Assembly (NCBI RefSeq): GCF_009662475.1
Contig: NZ_CP045571.1
Coordinates: forward strand, 2,230,501-2,294,500
Source: Acidithiobacillus thiooxidans ATCC 19377
GTDB lineage: Bacteria; Pseudomonadota; Gammaproteobacteria; Acidithiobacillales; Acidithiobacillaceae
Length of the DNA: 64,000 bases
Direction: 5' to 3'
The notes beneath the pieces are model-generated. The model did not search any database. It saw only the letters and a program-made list of their open reading frames with translations, and was not told the origin of the DNA. Positions 52,652 to 61,653 of this stretch are shown in pieces; within the stretch, counting starts at the first letter, position 1; each line of letters opens with the position of its first letter. Position numbers and translations under genes: made by a program.

Positions 52652-52667
52652 GGTTTTTGGTGTAAGT

Positions 52668-52851
52668 TGGGCCACCCTGTGGACTCACCGGTCGAGGAGC
52701 CGCGCCATCCACCTGTGCTGCCAGTGCCGTAAAGTCGATACAGGAGCCAATCCGCAGGAGCGGATCGTCCAACTGATCCAGTTTCTGATGATGCAGGTTT
52801 GCGGCAAACGGGTCGGTTTTGATCGCGGTTTTTCTGGATTTTATTGGTCAT
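52668..52851 (-). pseudogene. IS5-family transposase remnant
   Basis: Joining two frames gives MTNKIQKNRDQ ... KLDQLDDPLLRIGSCIDFTALAAQVDGAAPRPVSPQGG, the N-terminus of an IS5-group transposase. The catalytic domain is gone and there is at least one frameshift (about 52760-52810). No intact ends remain. Confidence 0.65.
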
Positions 52852-53075
52852 ATCCCATTTCTTTCAATTAGTTATATTTTATCATATATAACTAAAATTG
52901 GAAGGTTTTTCGAGGTGCCCTTACATTAGTTCTGCCTTTCAGCGCTAATTTTCAAGACCAACGAGATCAAATTTTGCGTCACAAAAACCACCCCAGCTTG
53001 ACGAAACGGTTTGCCTTGACTACGGTTAATACCAACTGGACGGTATATAAATTCCCCATGTTGAGAGGTTATTTC

Positions 53076-53808
53076 ATGAAAATGCAAGATTTAAAAGGTA
53101 AGGTTGCTGTTGTCACTGGAGCATCCAGTGGAATTGGTGAGGCTAGCGCCAGACTGCTTGCGGCCGAGGGTATGCATGTAGTCTTGGTAGCTCGTCGTCG
53201 CGAGCGCTTAGAAAAACTGGCCCAGGAAATTGGCGATACCGCCTTGGTGATGCCTGCTGACTTGCGAAAACCGGAGGAAGTGCTTCATTTGTTTGAAGCT
53301 GTTGGAAATCATTTTAAGGGAATTGATTTGCTATTCAATAATGCTGGTCTTGGTTATCACGCTGAGTTTGCTGATAGTAAACCGCATGAATGGGAAGAAA
53401 TGATTGGCCAATTTGTACGGAGTGCTCCGCTGTACACATGCAGCTATACCCTTACTTAGAGGGAGACCTGGGGCAATGATTTCGACGGTTTCCAGCGTGG
53501 GTGGTCGCTACGGTCTTCCTGGTTGGTCTGTTTATAATGCAACCAAATTTGCGGTGGTCGGCTTTCATGACGCCTTACGTAAGGAGCTCGGGCCGGAAGG
53601 TATTCGGGTGGCACTCATTGAGCCGGGTGCAGTCTGGACAGAATGGGGTTTTAATGTTTCCGAAGAGAGTATGCACAAAAGACGAGAGTCCCTGGAGGCT
53701 CTCCATGCAGATGATGTTGCCCAGGCTCTCGTATACAGTTTTGCTCAACCGGCTCATGTGCTTGTCGAAGAAATTCTGGTTCGTCCTGTCAAGCAAATCG
53801 TGCCATAG
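53076..53808 (+). pseudogene. Short-chain dehydrogenase with a frameshift
   Basis: From the ATG at 53076, VAVVTGASSGIGEASARLL is the NAD(P) Rossmann motif and LLFNNAGLGYHAE the NNAG block. The frame breaks near 53404 after EEMIG and continues in another frame as ANLYGVLRCTHAAIPLL, with the catalytic Ser (STVSSVGGRYG) and Y-x-x-x-K (YNATK). A two-base loss would explain the break. The intact enzyme would be about 244 residues, a classical SDR. Confidence 0.8.
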
Positions 53809-53923
53809 GGAAGTTCGGCTGTAATTAAAGATCAATCCCATCAACTCGATGTGAATACTCCACCGACTGATATGTATTGACCTGTCAAATTTTCCGATAA
53901 CGTGCTCCTGATATCATCATGTA

Positions 53924-55338
53924 GAGCTATGCTCGAAAGTGGTGTACGGGCGCGTTACAACTGGCTTGAATGAGGTGGCGTACTGTTGCTACAAAGGGTT
54001 TCCGACTCAAAGAGCAACATAAGGAGTACGCCGTGGAAAAGAATACCGTAATAGCAGGTGGGATGGGAGAGTTGGGTCTGGGCATTGAAGGGATACTTCG
54101 ACGCGCGGCACGCTCTCTGATTGAGCAGGCCATAGAGGCAGAGGTGGCGGTATTGCTGGAAGAATTTGCGACGGTGCGGATGGTTGATGGGCGTCAGGCG
54201 GTCGTGCGTAATGGGCATCTGCCGGAGCGCGAGATCCTGACCGCTCTGGGTCCGGTACCCGTCAAAGTACCCAAGGTGCGGGACCGCTCAGGATCGGGGA
54301 TCAAATTCAATTCGGTACTGGCGCCTCCGTATGTACGCAAATCACGAACGGTAGCCGCTACAGTACCTTGGCTCTATCTGCATGGGGTGTCTTCCGGCCA
54401 CATGCAGGAAGCCCTTTCCATTTTGCTGGGTGATGAGGCCAAGGGACTTTCACCTGCGGTGTTGGGACGTCTCAAGGCGGAGTGGGCGCAAGAGTATGCC
54501 CATTGGCAACACCGCTCCCTACAGGGAAAGCGCTATGCTTACTGGTGGGTAGACGGTATTTATACGAACCTCCGTGCGGAGGAGGATCCGCGTATCTGCC
54601 TGCTGGTGATTATCGGCGTGACGGCAGAGGGCAAGAAAGAGCTGGTCAGTGTCAGTGACGGCCTGCGCGAATCCAAAGCTTCCTGGCTGGAGATCCTGCG
54701 TGACCTGCAGGCGCGCGGTCTGGAGACGGCCCCTTTGCTCGCCATTGGGGATGGTGCCATGGGGTTTTGGGCCGCACTGGATGAAGCCTATCCCGAAACT
54801 GGTCAGCAACGCTGCTGGGTGCATAAGACCGCCAACATTCTCAACGAACTTCCCAAAGCCCAACAGAGCAAAGCCAAGGCAGCGTTGCAGGAAATCTGGA
54901 TGGCCGCCAATCGCCAGGCTGCGGAAAAAGCACTGGACGTGTTTGTGCGCAATTACCAGGCAAAGTATCCCAAGGCCGTGGCTAAACTGGAAAAAGATCG
55001 GGCTGAATTGCTCGCTTTCTATGATTTTCCGGCCGAACACTGGCGGCATATCCGGACCACCAATGCCATTGAGTCCACCTTCGCTACGGTACGCCACCGG
55101 ACTACCCGGACGAAGAACTGTGTATCACGCAGCAGCTTTCTGGGATTGGGTTTCAAGATGCTGCAGCAGGCTGAAAAACGCTGGATTGGGATTTATGCTC
55201 CAGAGAAAGTCCTGCAGCTTTTTGCAGGGGTGAAATTTATCGATGGCTTACCGGCTAACCTCACCCTGCCGGATGATCAACAGACCGCCGCCTGATCTAT
55301 GTCAGAAAATGCTCATACACCAGATTTGACTATAGCTC
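53924..55338. mobile_element. IS256-family insertion sequence
   Basis: 1415 bp, bounded by imperfect inverted repeats (GAGCTATG..., matched by reverse complement GAGCTATA...), with about 20 of 28 end positions shared. Both sides carry the 9-bp direct duplication CATCATGTA (53915-53923 and 55339-55347), the expected target length for this family. Confidence 0.95.
54033..55295 (+). CDS. IS256-family transposase (mutator type)
   Basis: 420 residues from a GTG with AAGGAG 8 nt upstream. YWWVDGIYTN holds the first Asp, LLAIGDGAMGFWAALDEAYPETGQQRCWVHKTANIL the second with the C-x-x-H pair, and TTNAIESTFATVRHRTTRTK the Glu of the DDE core. Intact, so the copy is probably active. Confidence 0.95.
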   Translation: MEKNTVIAGGMGELGLGIEGILRRAARSLIEQAIEAEVAVLLEEFATVRMVDGRQAVVRNGHLPEREILTALGPVPVKVPKVRDRSGSGIKFNSVLAPPYVRKSRTVAATVPWLYLHGVSSGHMQEALSILLGDEAKGLSPAVLGRLKAEWAQEYAHWQHRSLQGKRYAYWWVDGIYTNLRAEEDPRICLLVIIGVTAEGKKELVSVSDGLRESKASWLEILRDLQARGLETAPLLAIGDGAMGFWAALDEAYPETGQQRCWVHKTANILNELPKAQQSKAKAALQEIWMAANRQAAEKALDVFVRNYQAKYPKAVAKLEKDRAELLAFYDFPAEHWRHIRTTNAIESTFATVRHRTTRTKNCVSRSSFLGLGFKMLQQAEKRWIGIYAPEKVLQLFAGVKFIDGLPANLTLPDDQQTAA

Positions 55339-55636
55339 CATCATGTAATGCAGTGTGTTGGTAGCATAACGGACGGCATGCCGACGGTTGATCAGTCTGA
55401 TTTGCGCGGATTGGTTACCGCATGACAACCGATTCGTCGGGGAGCTGCCTCGCTCTATTCGCTGTTGCCTATACTCAAGAAATGGGTGACGCGACAACCT
55501 TGACAGACGCCGGGTCCCTCATACTGACATCTGATGCAGTCCCTTCAGGCTTTTTGTGCCTGACACGAACTTGAATATGCCGCCAAAAGCGGCATATTCA
55601 TATTCTCCAGTTTTATCCGCAGACTGAACATTTCCA
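55339..55636. other. Gene-free stretch after the IS
   Basis: No gene seen. A complementary pair GAATATGCCGC/GCGGCATATTC (about 55570-55600) forms a hairpin with four base loop AAAA, close to the end of the minus-strand operon, and could terminate it. Confidence 0.45.
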
Positions 55637-56650
55637 CTAGTGCTGCACTCGGGATATTTCACCCGCCTCGTAGTCCTGAAACATGAGGCCCATGACCCCC
55701 GATTCTCGGAGCAAATCGAATATCCGCTCAATGACATCCGCACGAGCCTGATCCAACTGTTTCCAGGGGATATAGAGTGCCCCATATTCCTGGGTGGCAT
55801 CATAAAGTTCCAGCGTGAGCCCTTCCATAATCGGGTGATCCTGCAGACGGGCGAGAATCTTGCCCGACTTTCCCCCGACCACTCGGGTCACGAATTCCTC
55901 CAGAACGATATCCTGATATTCCTGTGCCCCTTCGCGAACCGCGAACACCATTCGACCCGGATATCCCAGCGCGTTTTGCTGCCTATTCAGACCCAACACG
56001 GCCAGATCTGATTGTTCGGTCCAGTTTTGAATGCGGCGCACAAAGTCATCCGAAGGTAACTCCCAAGCCACGCAATGCCCTGGCATTTGTGCGGAGTAGC
56101 TGACAATCCCGATGAAGCAAATATAGGGATGCGTGCCTTCGGCATAGGTTTGTGTACTGAGCAAGGTAGCTGCTTCCCGATAGTCTTGACCCAGTGCCGT
56201 ATGGAGGCGAAACACTTCTACCGGAGACATATTCAGCAGTTGCCCGCCATCTACCGGGGCGGGATAAAAGGTGACCTTGGCATTTGCGCAGACAAGTCCG
56301 TGCGTAAAAAAGGAAGCCGCAGCCCGTTCTGCCGAAAAACCCTGAATGGATTCTGGATGGCGTACCGGTACGGCAAACAGGGTGCTGACCTGTCCTTCTT
56401 CGGTCAGGAACATTTCTGCCCGTTCCCGCGCATAATCCCAGAAATCCTCAGAGGCTTCCGGATCTTTTTCATACAGCAGCAGGGAGATGGTTTGCAGGGT
56501 TTCTTCATCCTCTTCGACGAGTAATGCGTCCACAGCTTCCCCCAATTGGGGTTCCACAGAAAATTCATTGTCCAACAGATAGCGCGTTGCCAGTGCGGTG
56601 ATGGCGAGCGCCTGCGGAGAGGCCACGTTACTGCCGGTAGAGGCTTTCAT
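55637..56650 (-). CDS. Hypothetical DUF-like protein after hns
   Basis: 337 residues from the ATG at 56650 (a start at 56695 would overlap the H-NS gene). Soluble alpha/beta with an acidic helical N-terminus (ALLVEEDEETLQTISLLLYEKDPEASEDFWDYARERAEMFL). No family recognised. It begins 4 nt after hns and shares its transcript. Confidence 0.55.
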   Translation of the reverse strand: MKASTGSNVASPQALAITALATRYLLDNEFSVEPQLGEAVDALLVEEDEETLQTISLLLYEKDPEASEDFWDYARERAEMFLTEEGQVSTLFAVPVRHPESIQGFSAERAAASFFTHGLVCANAKVTFYPAPVDGGQLLNMSPVEVFRLHTALGQDYREAATLLSTQTYAEGTHPYICFIGIVSYSAQMPGHCVAWELPSDDFVRRIQNWTEQSDLAVLGLNRQQNALGYPGRMVFAVREGAQEYQDIVLEEFVTRVVGGKSGKILARLQDHPIMEGLTLELYDATQEYGALYIPWKQLDQARADVIERIFDLLRESGVMGLMFQDYEAGEISRVQH

Positions 56651-56654
56651 CGAT

Positions 56655-56981
56655 TCAACCCGCCGCTTTTTTGCAGGCTTGTTGGGCTTCTTCACTCAAC
56701 GCCTTGAACCAGGCAGGTTTGGGTCCTGCTCCTTTCCAGACCAGATTGGGATCCGTTGGATGCTGATACCAAAAGGCTGGGGACTTGCGCACGCGACGCG
56801 TTTTCTGCGGTTCAGAAGGAACCAGTTTCAGGAGGTCCTTGGCGGTCAATCCCAAGTCCTCAACGATCCGGCGTATTTCTGCCAATCCTTCGTCCTTGGC
56901 TTGTTTGAGAAGCTCCTCCACCCGTTTATCAGCGGCTTCTTTGGCTTTTTTAGCCGCTTCCAATTCTTGCAAGATGCTCAT
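56655..56981 (-). CDS. H-NS family nucleoid protein
   Basis: 108 residues. An N-terminal coiled coil (AAKKAKEAADKRVEELLKQAKDEGLAEI) for oligomerisation and a C-terminal binding domain YQHPTDPNLVWKGAGPKPAWF, matching the Y-R-x-P-x-x-P-x-x-x-W-x-G-x-G-x-x-P-x-W-F consensus. Mobile-element H-NS paralogues silence incoming AT-rich DNA and reduce the fitness cost of the element. Confidence 0.85.
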   Translation of the reverse strand: MSILQELEAAKKAKEAADKRVEELLKQAKDEGLAEIRRIVEDLGLTAKDLLKLVPSEPQKTRRVRKSPAFWYQHPTDPNLVWKGAGPKPAWFKALSEEAQQACKKAAG

Positions 56982-57005
56982 GGTTTCATTCTCTCTGGGT
57001 GGGCG

Positions 57006-57131
57006 TTAATGGGCCTGCTTCCGTTCCCATCGGGGATGCAGCAGTTCGGTGACTATTTCAACCTCATTGAGGGCCGTGGTCACGACAAGAGTGGCGACGC
57101 AGTTTTTCTTCATGTCGTTTTCTCTATTCAT
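57006..57131 (-). CDS. Mini-ORF coupled to ecsC
   Basis: 41 codons, starting inside the end of the ecsC gene (ATGAATAG overlap) with an internal ATG at 57113. MKKNCVATLVVTTALNEVEIVTEL looks like a short hydrophobic helix with a Cys. Possibly a lipoprotein- or toxin-like peptide; low confidence. Confidence 0.35.
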   Translation of the reverse strand: MNRENDMKKNCVATLVVTTALNEVEIVTELLHPRWERKQAH

Positions 57132-57828
57132 CGAAGTAGGTTACCCCCTCGGTAATAAACATCTTCTTGGCTGTTTTGCCGATCATCCGCGTCGTCACAG
57201 AGTCGAAAGCCCCACTAATTGCTCCACCAAGGAAGGGCACAAGTTTCCCCATATTGATGAGGCCTGTACTTCCCGCTTTTGTGACCAGCCGAAACCCTAC
57301 CGCTTGGTTGATTTTTATCAAAATCGTTCCAGGGATTTTTTTAATGGCGGATTCGGCGACTTTCACGCCGAACTTTATGCCAAAATCTTTGGCGATGTCG
57401 GCGATCGAATTACCGGTCAAAGCCATATATACAAATGTTTTCACCTGATCCTGTTGCAGGTTATAGCCGCCCATATGCGCAATGGCCGCTGACATTCGTA
57501 TTTGTATGAACACTACAGCGGCAATATTTGCCGGTATGGCCACGGGCAGCGTAATCAATCCACCCATCCCCGATAAAAAACCGGCAGTGCCCGCTTTGGC
57601 TATCTGCCAACTGATGAGGCTCTCAGCCGCTTTCTCGGGATCTCCGTCATTTTTCTGAAGATAATCTTCTGCAAGTTCTATGGCTGTTTCCAAACCCAAT
57701 CCGCCAGTTGTGGCTTTTTCATAGGCGTAATCCAGCACTTTCATCATGTTGGATTTTTCGTCTTGATTATCGGTACGTGTCACCATGTTGAACATTGCAT
57801 GCTCTCTATTCATAAAAAAAGAACCCAT
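57124..57828 (-). CDS. EcsC family membrane-associated protein
   Basis: 234 residues. LISWQIAKAGTAGFLSGMGGLITLPVAIPANIAAVVFIQIRMSAAIAHMGGYNL is the diagnostic EcsC block with two hydrophobic stretches; GKLVPFLGGAISGAFDSVTTRMIGKTAKKMF is the second. Function of the family is not established. The start at 57828 is 46 nt after the hsdM stop; 57813 is an alternative. Confidence 0.8.
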   Translation of the reverse strand: MGSFFMNREHAMFNMVTRTDNQDEKSNMMKVLDYAYEKATTGGLGLETAIELAEDYLQKNDGDPEKAAESLISWQIAKAGTAGFLSGMGGLITLPVAIPANIAAVVFIQIRMSAAIAHMGGYNLQQDQVKTFVYMALTGNSIADIAKDFGIKFGVKVAESAIKKIPGTILIKINQAVGFRLVTKAGSTGLINMGKLVPFLGGAISGAFDSVTTRMIGKTAKKMFITEGVTYFDE

Positions 57829-57874
57829 CTGAATGACTACCTGGTGAGCCGTGGAAACGGTTTGCCCTATAGAT

Positions 57875-59491
57875 TCAGTGATGTCTGCCCAGAAGCGGCA
57901 ACCCCAATTCCTGCAAAAAGGCATTATGCCGCTGGGTAGCCTCGGCGATCTGGTCTTCCAGTGTCGCCAGTTGCTGATGGACGGCTTGCAGATCAATTTC
58001 CTCTTCCGGTGTTGCTGTGCTGATATACCGGCTGATATTGAGGTTGTAATCATTGTCCGCAATCTCGGTCATAGGGACCCTGCGAGCGTAACGCTCTTCT
58101 TCCCGGCGAAATTGGTAGGTGTCGATGATCTTGTCGATATCTTCAGGGCGTAAGCGATTCTGGCGTTTGCCTTTCTCAAAGTGTTCGGCAGCGTTGATGA
58201 AGAGCACGTCATCGGGTTTCTTGCACTTTTTCAGGACGAGAATGCAAACCGGAATGCCGGTGGAGAAAAAGAGATTGGCGGGCAGGCCGATAACGGTGTC
58301 GATGTTCCCATCCTTGAGGAGTTTGGTGCGGATGCGTTCTTCCGCACCCCCGCGAAACAGCACACCATGGGGCAGAATGATGGCCATGACGCCTTCAGGT
58401 TTGAGGTAATGAAAGCCATGTAACAAAAAGGCGAAGTCAGCAGCAGATTTGGGCGCCAGACCGTAGTTCTTGAAACGCATGTCTTCACTCAGCGCACTAT
58501 TGGGTTCCCAGCGATAGCTGAACGGCGGATTAGCCACTACCGCATCAAACTGCGGAGCCTTGGCGGGATTGGCTTCGCGGAGATAGTCCCAATCATTCGC
58601 CAGGGTGTCGCCATGGTAGATTTCAAATTCGGAGTCTTTGACGCCATGAAGCAGCATGTTCATGCGCGCCAGGTTATAGGTAGTGATGTTCTTTTCCTGT
58701 CCGTAGATTTTGCCGATGCCATGCGATCCCATGCGATGCCGGACATTCAGCAGTAGCGATCCTGAACCACAGGCAAAATCCAGAACGCTGTCCAGTTGTT
58801 TTTTCTTGCCGGTAGCCGGATCCTGACTGTCGAGGGTGACGATACCGGAGAGGATGCTGGAAATCTGTTGCGGGGTGTAAAACTCGCCCGCCTTTTTACC
58901 CGATCCTGCGGCAAACTGGCCGATTAGATATTCATAAGCATCGCCCAGGACATCCTGATTGGTGGAGAATTGGGACAATCCCGCAGCGATGGCCTGAATG
59001 ACCGTGCATAGCTGTTGGTTGCGGGCACTGTAGTCCTTACCCAATTTTTCGGAGTTCAGATTGATCTCCGAAAAGAGGCCGTTAAAGGTACTGGCGAAGG
59101 ATTCGTTCTCAATGTAATCGAAACCCTTTTGCAGCTTATGGAGCAATTCTGCGTTTTGGGTGCGGGCCAGTTCCGAGATGCTGCCCCAGAGGTATTCAGG
59201 ACGAATCACATAGTGGATTTTGCGGCGCATCTGCGTTTCAAAAGCGTCGATATCCTCGGGATTGTGGGCATACCAGAGGGCCAGTGGGGTACGGCGGTCA
59301 CCGGCTTCCAGACGCGGATAATCGGGACCCAGTTCCTTGGCTGCGGCCATTTCGTAGTTATCGGACAGATAACGCAGAAACAGAAAGGAGAGCATGTAAT
59401 CGCGGAAGTCATCGGCATTCATGGCACCGCGTAGCTGATCGGCAATGCCCCAGAGGGTGTTGCCCAGTTGTTTTTGGTCGATTTCAGTCAT
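57875..59491 (-). CDS. hsdM: Type I restriction-modification methylase subunit
   Basis: 538 residues from the ATG at 59491. QLGNTLWGIADQLRGAMNADDFRDYMLSFLFLRYLSDNYE is the conserved helical N-terminus; DFACGSGSLLLNV is motif I, VVANPPFSYRW is motif IV (N-P-P-F, N6-adenine). A C-terminal coiled coil (LQAVHQQLATLEDQIAEATQRHNAFL) contacts HsdS. Two HsdM bind one HsdS to methylate or, with HsdR, cut DNA. Confidence 0.95.
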   Translation of the reverse strand: MTEIDQKQLGNTLWGIADQLRGAMNADDFRDYMLSFLFLRYLSDNYEMAAAKELGPDYPRLEAGDRRTPLALWYAHNPEDIDAFETQMRRKIHYVIRPEYLWGSISELARTQNAELLHKLQKGFDYIENESFASTFNGLFSEINLNSEKLGKDYSARNQQLCTVIQAIAAGLSQFSTNQDVLGDAYEYLIGQFAAGSGKKAGEFYTPQQISSILSGIVTLDSQDPATGKKKQLDSVLDFACGSGSLLLNVRHRMGSHGIGKIYGQEKNITTYNLARMNMLLHGVKDSEFEIYHGDTLANDWDYLREANPAKAPQFDAVVANPPFSYRWEPNSALSEDMRFKNYGLAPKSAADFAFLLHGFHYLKPEGVMAIILPHGVLFRGGAEERIRTKLLKDGNIDTVIGLPANLFFSTGIPVCILVLKKCKKPDDVLFINAAEHFEKGKRQNRLRPEDIDKIIDTYQFRREEERYARRVPMTEIADNDYNLNISRYISTATPEEEIDLQAVHQQLATLEDQIAEATQRHNAFLQELGLPLLGRHH

Positions 59492-59526
59492 GATGGCAGG
59501 GGATCCCTTGGGAAAAAGTGTTTCGC

Positions 59527-59745
59527 TCAGACATCGGCGGTTCCGGATGATTTCTGGGCCTCGGCATCGGCTTCGCGCAGTTCCTGGGCGGAAATGCGGA
59601 CGCATTGCCCATCCCGGACCATCACAATGCCGGTATTAGTTTGTATGGCGATCTGTCTGGCCAGTTGAGCGGCTCGACGCATGGCCGCCATGGAAGCGCG
59701 CAAATCCGGATTACGGGCCTGGGCGATGTCTTTGCCGGTATTCAT
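59527..59745 (-). CDS. Small partner of the zeta-like toxin (putative antitoxin)
   Basis: 72 residues from the ATG at 59745, overlapping the toxin stop by 4 nt. Helical N-terminus (LRASMAAMRRAAQLARQIAIQTNTGIVMVRDGQCVRISAQELREADA) with a short beta hairpin, as in small Phd/Epsilon-unlike antitoxins. The downstream order (toxin first) is unusual. Assignment rests on position. Confidence 0.55.
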   Translation of the reverse strand: MNTGKDIAQARNPDLRASMAAMRRAAQLARQIAIQTNTGIVMVRDGQCVRISAQELREADAEAQKSSGTADV

Positions 59746-60263
59746 GGATTTTCTCCCCATTCCAACAGTAAAGGTTCTGGACCGCTATTATCATACTTCG
59801 CCCAGCTATTGACGCGATATCGATAGTATTGCTCGAAGTGCTGTAATCCCGCATCAAAGCGGCGGCGAATGACCTGCTCAGGGATATCGTGACCGCCCTG
59901 ACGCACCCGTTCGGCCACTCGGGCAATGGCAGTTTCGGCATTGGGTAAGGCCAGAAAAAACAGTTCCACGTCATATCCCTGTGATCGCCATTGTTGAATA
60001 TGGCGTAAATAGGTGAGACCAGAAAGAGTGGTTTCAAAGGCCAGGCTTTCTCGACGACGGACACAGGCGGCAATTTCTTCGAGCATCAATCGTCCTGCCC
60101 GCATGTTGGCTACTTCAGGGGCAAAGGGGGATAGACCGGCTGCGATCAGATCCGCATTGATGAAACGTGGGCACTGGGCTTCATCGGGCAGAAAGGATCG
60201 GGCAAAGGTGGTTTTACCGGCGCCATTGGGTCCTGCGATGATGATAATTTTGGGGCTGGGCAT
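59742..60263 (-). CDS. Zeta-toxin-like kinase
   Basis: 173 residues. IIIIAGPNGAGKTTFARSFLP is the P-loop, RFINADLIAAGLSPF the Asp-bearing substrate loop, LAFETTLSGLTYLRHI the zeta-type block, and RVRQGGHDIPEQVIRRRF the C-terminal Arg block. Zeta/PezT toxins phosphorylate UDP-GlcNAc and stop cell-wall synthesis. Its place between hsdS and hsdM would tie restriction and addiction. Confidence 0.8.
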   Translation of the reverse strand: MPSPKIIIIAGPNGAGKTTFARSFLPDEAQCPRFINADLIAAGLSPFAPEVANMRAGRLMLEEIAACVRRRESLAFETTLSGLTYLRHIQQWRSQGYDVELFFLALPNAETAIARVAERVRQGGHDIPEQVIRRRFDAGLQHFEQYYRYRVNSWAKYDNSGPEPLLLEWGENP

Positions 60264-60265
60264 GC

Positions 60266-61534
60266 CTATTCCTCAGAGACCTGCGGGAATAACTGCTGCA
60301 TTAAGCCTTTTTTGTGGGTCTTGAGCGCTTCGAGCTTTTGGGTTTGGGCGGTGATGAGGTCATCGAGGCTGGTTAGGCATGAGGCGATGCGTTTCTGCTC
60401 ATCAAGTTCTGGGAGATACACGGGTAGTGCCTCTAAGACACCAGCATTTACATTCTTTTGTGCCCCTCCCGCTTCTGCGCCCAAAACAAATCGTTTTCCT
60501 ATTTCAGAATTTATAAATGCACAAAGGTATTTTGCGTCCAAAAGACTCTTCTTTGGCCGAGTTATTAGAGACGTAAAACACTGCGCGTTGTGGTAACGCT
60601 CGGTAACAACCGCAGACAAACCGGGGTAGCCAGTTCTAACCGTGATGACATCTCCCGATCTCAATCGTTTGTTCTTGTGAGCCGCTTCGTAAGCGGGATC
60701 GATGAATAGAAGGCTGGAATCATCGATTTTTCCCTCTTTGATGTTTTGATTCCTCAGCATAGGCACGCCAGTTTCACGATATGCATGAGTGGCAGCGCTT
60801 GCTATTCCGACCATAATCTTGTCGGCCAAGGCAGCGAGTGGCAAAGTTTGCCACTCCCCAGCATTTTGAAATTCAGGAAAACGAAGACGGGGTTGTGTTT
60901 CTCCTTCGCGGGGGAAAAGCTGCTGCATCAGCCCTTTTTTATGGGCCTTGAGACTATCAAGCTTTTGCGCCTCCAGCGTGATCAGGTCGTCGAGGGAGGA
61001 AAGGCATTCGGCGATTTTTTGTTGTTCTGCAGGACTTGGGAGCGCAACTTGCAGCTTCATAAAGTCATTCTTGCTCATCACCCGATTTCTTCCCGCTCCG
61101 CCGGGAGAAATCACGCCCAAGTTGTAAACAAATTGTTTATCGAGGATAAAGTATCTGAAGAATCCAGGGGTCGTTCTGCCTTTCTCAAATGTGTAGGTGG
61201 GAAATCGGTGTGACACCAGTGCTCCCTCGTCACGCTCTTTAGCAATCGCCACCGCTCCTTCCCAAGCAAACGTGATGTTCACGATCAGGTCGTTGGCCTT
61301 CACCTCGTATAGTTGATCCATTGAGTTCTTCGCAGGGTCTTCGAGCAGCTTCAAGAAAGTGCCCTTCCCATGACTTCTCAGGCCAAGGCCCAGATATGTC
61401 TCAGCTGGTTTTGGCCTTTCTCGCACTACTGGCGAAAGGACTTCATCAAAGCGGTTTACTTTCCAAGGCTCCGCCCCCCGAAACTCCGGAAACCGCAGCC
61501 TGGGCACCCGTCCATTATTTGTTATTCCACTCAT
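60266..61534 (-). CDS. hsdS: Type I specificity subunit
   Basis: 422 residues with two target-recognition domains (about 1-150, 215-375), each followed by a near-identical helical repeat: LSSLDDLITLEAQKLDSLKA and LTSLDDLITAQTQKLEALKT, both ending HKKGLMQQLFP. The repeats set the spacer length between the two half-sites. ATG overlaps the preceding 40-codon gene (ATGA). Confidence 0.95.
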   Translation of the reverse strand: MSGITNNGRVPRLRFPEFRGAEPWKVNRFDEVLSPVVRERPKPAETYLGLGLRSHGKGTFLKLLEDPAKNSMDQLYEVKANDLIVNITFAWEGAVAIAKERDEGALVSHRFPTYTFEKGRTTPGFFRYFILDKQFVYNLGVISPGGAGRNRVMSKNDFMKLQVALPSPAEQQKIAECLSSLDDLITLEAQKLDSLKAHKKGLMQQLFPREGETQPRLRFPEFQNAGEWQTLPLAALADKIMVGIASAATHAYRETGVPMLRNQNIKEGKIDDSSLLFIDPAYEAAHKNKRLRSGDVITVRTGYPGLSAVVTERYHNAQCFTSLITRPKKSLLDAKYLCAFINSEIGKRFVLGAEAGGAQKNVNAGVLEALPVYLPELDEQKRIASCLTSLDDLITAQTQKLEALKTHKKGLMQQLFPQVSEE

Positions 61535-61653
61535 CCGTTGTACTTTCCTAGTTCATCCTGCCGTAGCGGGTATTCCACGCTTAATTCATCAATCTGCAAA
61601 CGCTTTGTTTCCAATCGCGTGATAGCCGCGTTCTTGGACTGTTTACTGTTCAT
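61531..61653 (-). CDS. 40-residue gene between hsdR and hsdS
   Basis: The ATG lies within the end of hsdR (11 nt overlap), and the TGA overlaps the hsdS ATG (4 nt). The peptide (SKQSKNAAITRLETKRLQIDEL) is a charged helix. Exact coupling at both ends suggests that it is translated; at least it keeps ribosomes passing from hsdR to hsdS. Confidence 0.5.
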   Translation of the reverse strand: MNSKQSKNAAITRLETKRLQIDELSVEYPLRQDELGKYNG

